DNA from: Salipiger mangrovisoli
GTDB taxonomy: Bacteria; Pseudomonadota; Alphaproteobacteria; Rhodobacterales; Rhodobacteraceae
Assembly: GCF_015223355.1 (NCBI RefSeq)
Contig: NZ_JADFFK010000023.1
Coordinates: 26,449-90,448 of the forward strand
Direction: 5' to 3'
Length of the DNA: 64,000 nt
A model generated the notes under the pieces. That model was not told where the DNA came from, did no database searches, and saw only the letters and a list, made by a program, of their open reading frames with translations. Positions 62,887 through 64,000 of the stretch are shown here, one piece after another. The translations under genes were made by a program, and so were the position numbers. Numbering within the stretch: position 1 is the first letter of the stretch; each line of letters begins with the position of its first letter.

Positions 62887-63721
62887 TTCTCCTCCAGTAA
62901 GGGTACCGAAGGTAACAACTGCAGGCAGCACTGCAAACCCTATCGGTGGCCGCACCGGTGCACTACTTGAAATGGCCCTGACGGCTGATGAAAAAATCCG
63001 CAGCTTTTGCGTTGGAACGGGGCCGGTTGGGCGGGTTCGGGCGTCCTGTGCTGCGCGGCTTGGCGGAGGATGGCATCTTGGTGCGCCACAGTTCGCGGAG
63101 CGCCGCCGGCGACACGCTTGTCGGCGAGGTGCGGGTCGAGGCTTTGCGCGCCGCCGGGTATTCCAGCGGGCCGCAGGTCGATCCTGGATATGTCGGCGTC
63201 GAGGAGGTCATCGCCCGAGGAGGCGTGCCGGACGCGAGTTTCGTTTCGTCGGCGGCCTCGACTACGCCCGACGGGACGCCGGGTTTCGGAATCGCGCAAC
63301 GTGGGTGCCGGGAGCGTTCCGCGCAGCTTCGATGCGCTGATACGATCTGGAGGCGGAAGATCCGTGGCTCAATGGTCGGCCACAAGGATTGGGGGACAGA
63401 ACGCCTTCGCCATACGAGTGGTCTGCAAAACGCCGACTTCTCGATCTAACTATCTGTCATCACTGTCTTCTCTGGAAGAAGTGGTGCCCGGGGGGGGGAA
63501 TCGAACCACCGACACGAGGATTTTCAATCCGTCCTCGATGTGCGATCTGCTTTTGCGTACATGTAGTCGCAACATGAATGAAAAATCTACGAACCGCGCG
63601 CGGGAAGCGATCACAAGATATAACTGTGGGCGGTCCTAGAGACTAGTCTGCCGAGCACAGCGTCGACAAGCTGTGTCGGGTAAGGGTAAAGTTGTTGGAT
63701 TAGTTTTACAAAAGCGATTCC
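62887..63721. other. Gene-poor stretch at the right end
   Basis: 835 bp. The longest frame (62988-63449, plus) reads like real protein for a while (LRGLAEDGILVRHSSRSAAG, VDPGYVGVEEVIARGGVPDASF) but has no recognised domain and ends in unlikely sequence, so it may be a decayed gene. The tRNA-Phe fragment at 63482-63530 lies within this stretch. Confidence 0.4.
63482..63530 (-). mobile_element. 3' fragment of tRNA-Phe, probable att site
   Basis: On the minus strand this is 49 nt of tRNA-Phe from the anticodon stem to the encoded CCA: GGATTGAAAATCC (anticodon GAA), CTCGTGTCGGTGGTTCGATT, a run of C, then GGGCACCA. The 5' half of the tRNA is absent; the adjoining sequence is unrelated. A 3' tRNA fragment ending at the anticodon loop is the usual scar of tyrosine-recombinase integration. 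In this orientation the intact tRNA-Phe and the element would lie to the right. Confidence 0.8.
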
Positions 63722-63949
63722 ATGACCCATGCACATTCACTTGCGGGCGTAGTGCTCGCAGCTTCTCTTTTCGCGACGCCCACACTTGCTGACATATGCG
63801 ACTACAAGCCTTCCAAACTCGTTGGTGAAGCGATGACGGGAGCGGCGGCTGTGATCGGAGGAGGGGCTGCTGCTGCGGGTGTGGGTATGAAGGCGGCCGG
63901 GTTCTACACCCTTGTTCATTCCACGATAGTGCCCCGCGGCGTGGTGTAG
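63722..63949 (+). pseudogene. Truncated paralogue of the exported protein at 43971-44774
   Basis: 75 residues: a signal peptide (about 1-22), then ICDYKPSKLVGEAMTGAAAV and AAGFYTLVHST. These match ICDYRPSRLVGDTVTGAAAA and GGFYTLVNATS of the 267-residue gene on the other side of the window. After HST the match stops and IVPRGVV leads to a TAG, so about 200 residues are missing. It is either a short intact relative or a gene broken by an insertion starting near 63926. A weak ribosome-binding site only. Confidence 0.6.
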
Positions 63950-64000
63950 GAAGCCGCGAGCGTCGCTGATCGCGAGGCTGGCGGTCATCGTCGATCTTCG

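Noticed and set aside
62988..63449. A 153-codon plus-strand frame
   Set aside because: Part of it reads like protein, but no domain is seen, the end is implausible and there is no good ribosome-binding site; treated as possible decay.
63926..64000. End of an insertion sequence at the right edge
   Set aside because: The break in the truncated gene and the new sequence suggest one, but too little is visible to identify inverted repeats or a transposase.
1..64000. CRISPR arrays, rRNA genes or a replication origin
   Set aside because: No regularly spaced direct repeats, no rRNA signature sequences and no cluster of DnaA-box-like sites were noticed on reading.

Overview
The window is high-GC DNA that reads as an alphaproteobacterial chromosome of the Rhodobacteraceae (roseobacter-type). 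The grounds are the family content: a Tad pilus locus with a GAVTVDW-type Flp pilin, two TRAP transporter membrane subunits with a Tat-exported binding protein, a PleD-like protein divergent from a DUF3572 gene, a BKACE enzyme, and a YcjX/GNAT/YcjF operon. The species cannot be named from the sequence.

Layout. 1-3.6 kb: the start of a Tad (Flp pilus) locus on the minus strand: pilin, cpaB, cpaC and an OmpA-like lipoprotein that runs off the left edge. 4-25.9 kb: mostly housekeeping genes, namely lytic transglycosylase, hrpB, meaB, rpmB, PCu(A)C copper chaperone, sirtuin, low-Mr phosphatase, PagL-like protein, ileS, YcjX operon, truA, argD-argF, 6-phosphogluconate dehydrogenase. Between these genes sit six copies of one stem-loop-bearing intergenic repeat. 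25.9-30.2 kb: FAD oxidases, a BASS-type transporter and a DinB protein. 30.3-39.2 kb: one long catabolic operon on the minus strand (N-formylglutamate-amidohydrolase-like enzyme, TRAP dctQ-dctM-dctP, glutamine-synthetase-like ligase, aldehyde dehydrogenase, iron alcohol dehydrogenase) facing an RpiR-family regulator. Its enzymes fit a pathway that imports an amine or amino alcohol, gamma-glutamylates it, oxidises the alcohol to an acid, and releases the product from glutamate. 39.3-42.1 kb: a beta-keto acid cleavage enzyme divergent from a GntR regulator and a short-chain dehydrogenase, with palindromic operators between them.

42-55 kb: a methyltransferase, small exported proteins, lepA, a HisD paralogue with its LysR regulator, hydrolases, and a CnrYXH-like ECF sigma-factor operon next to an EF-hand protein. 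55-59.7 kb: cyclic-di-GMP genes, a PleD-like cyclase with a degenerate first receiver and an H-NOX-like/diguanylate cyclase pair. 59.7 kb to the end: tRNA-Gln, then gene-poor DNA of mixed composition with a glycosyltransferase-like gene, an EamA transporter, a small AT-rich gene, a 49-bp 3' fragment of tRNA-Phe that looks like an attachment site, and a truncated paralogue of the exported protein at 43971-44774. This right end looks like the edge of an integrated island.

No rRNA, CRISPR array or complete insertion sequence was seen.
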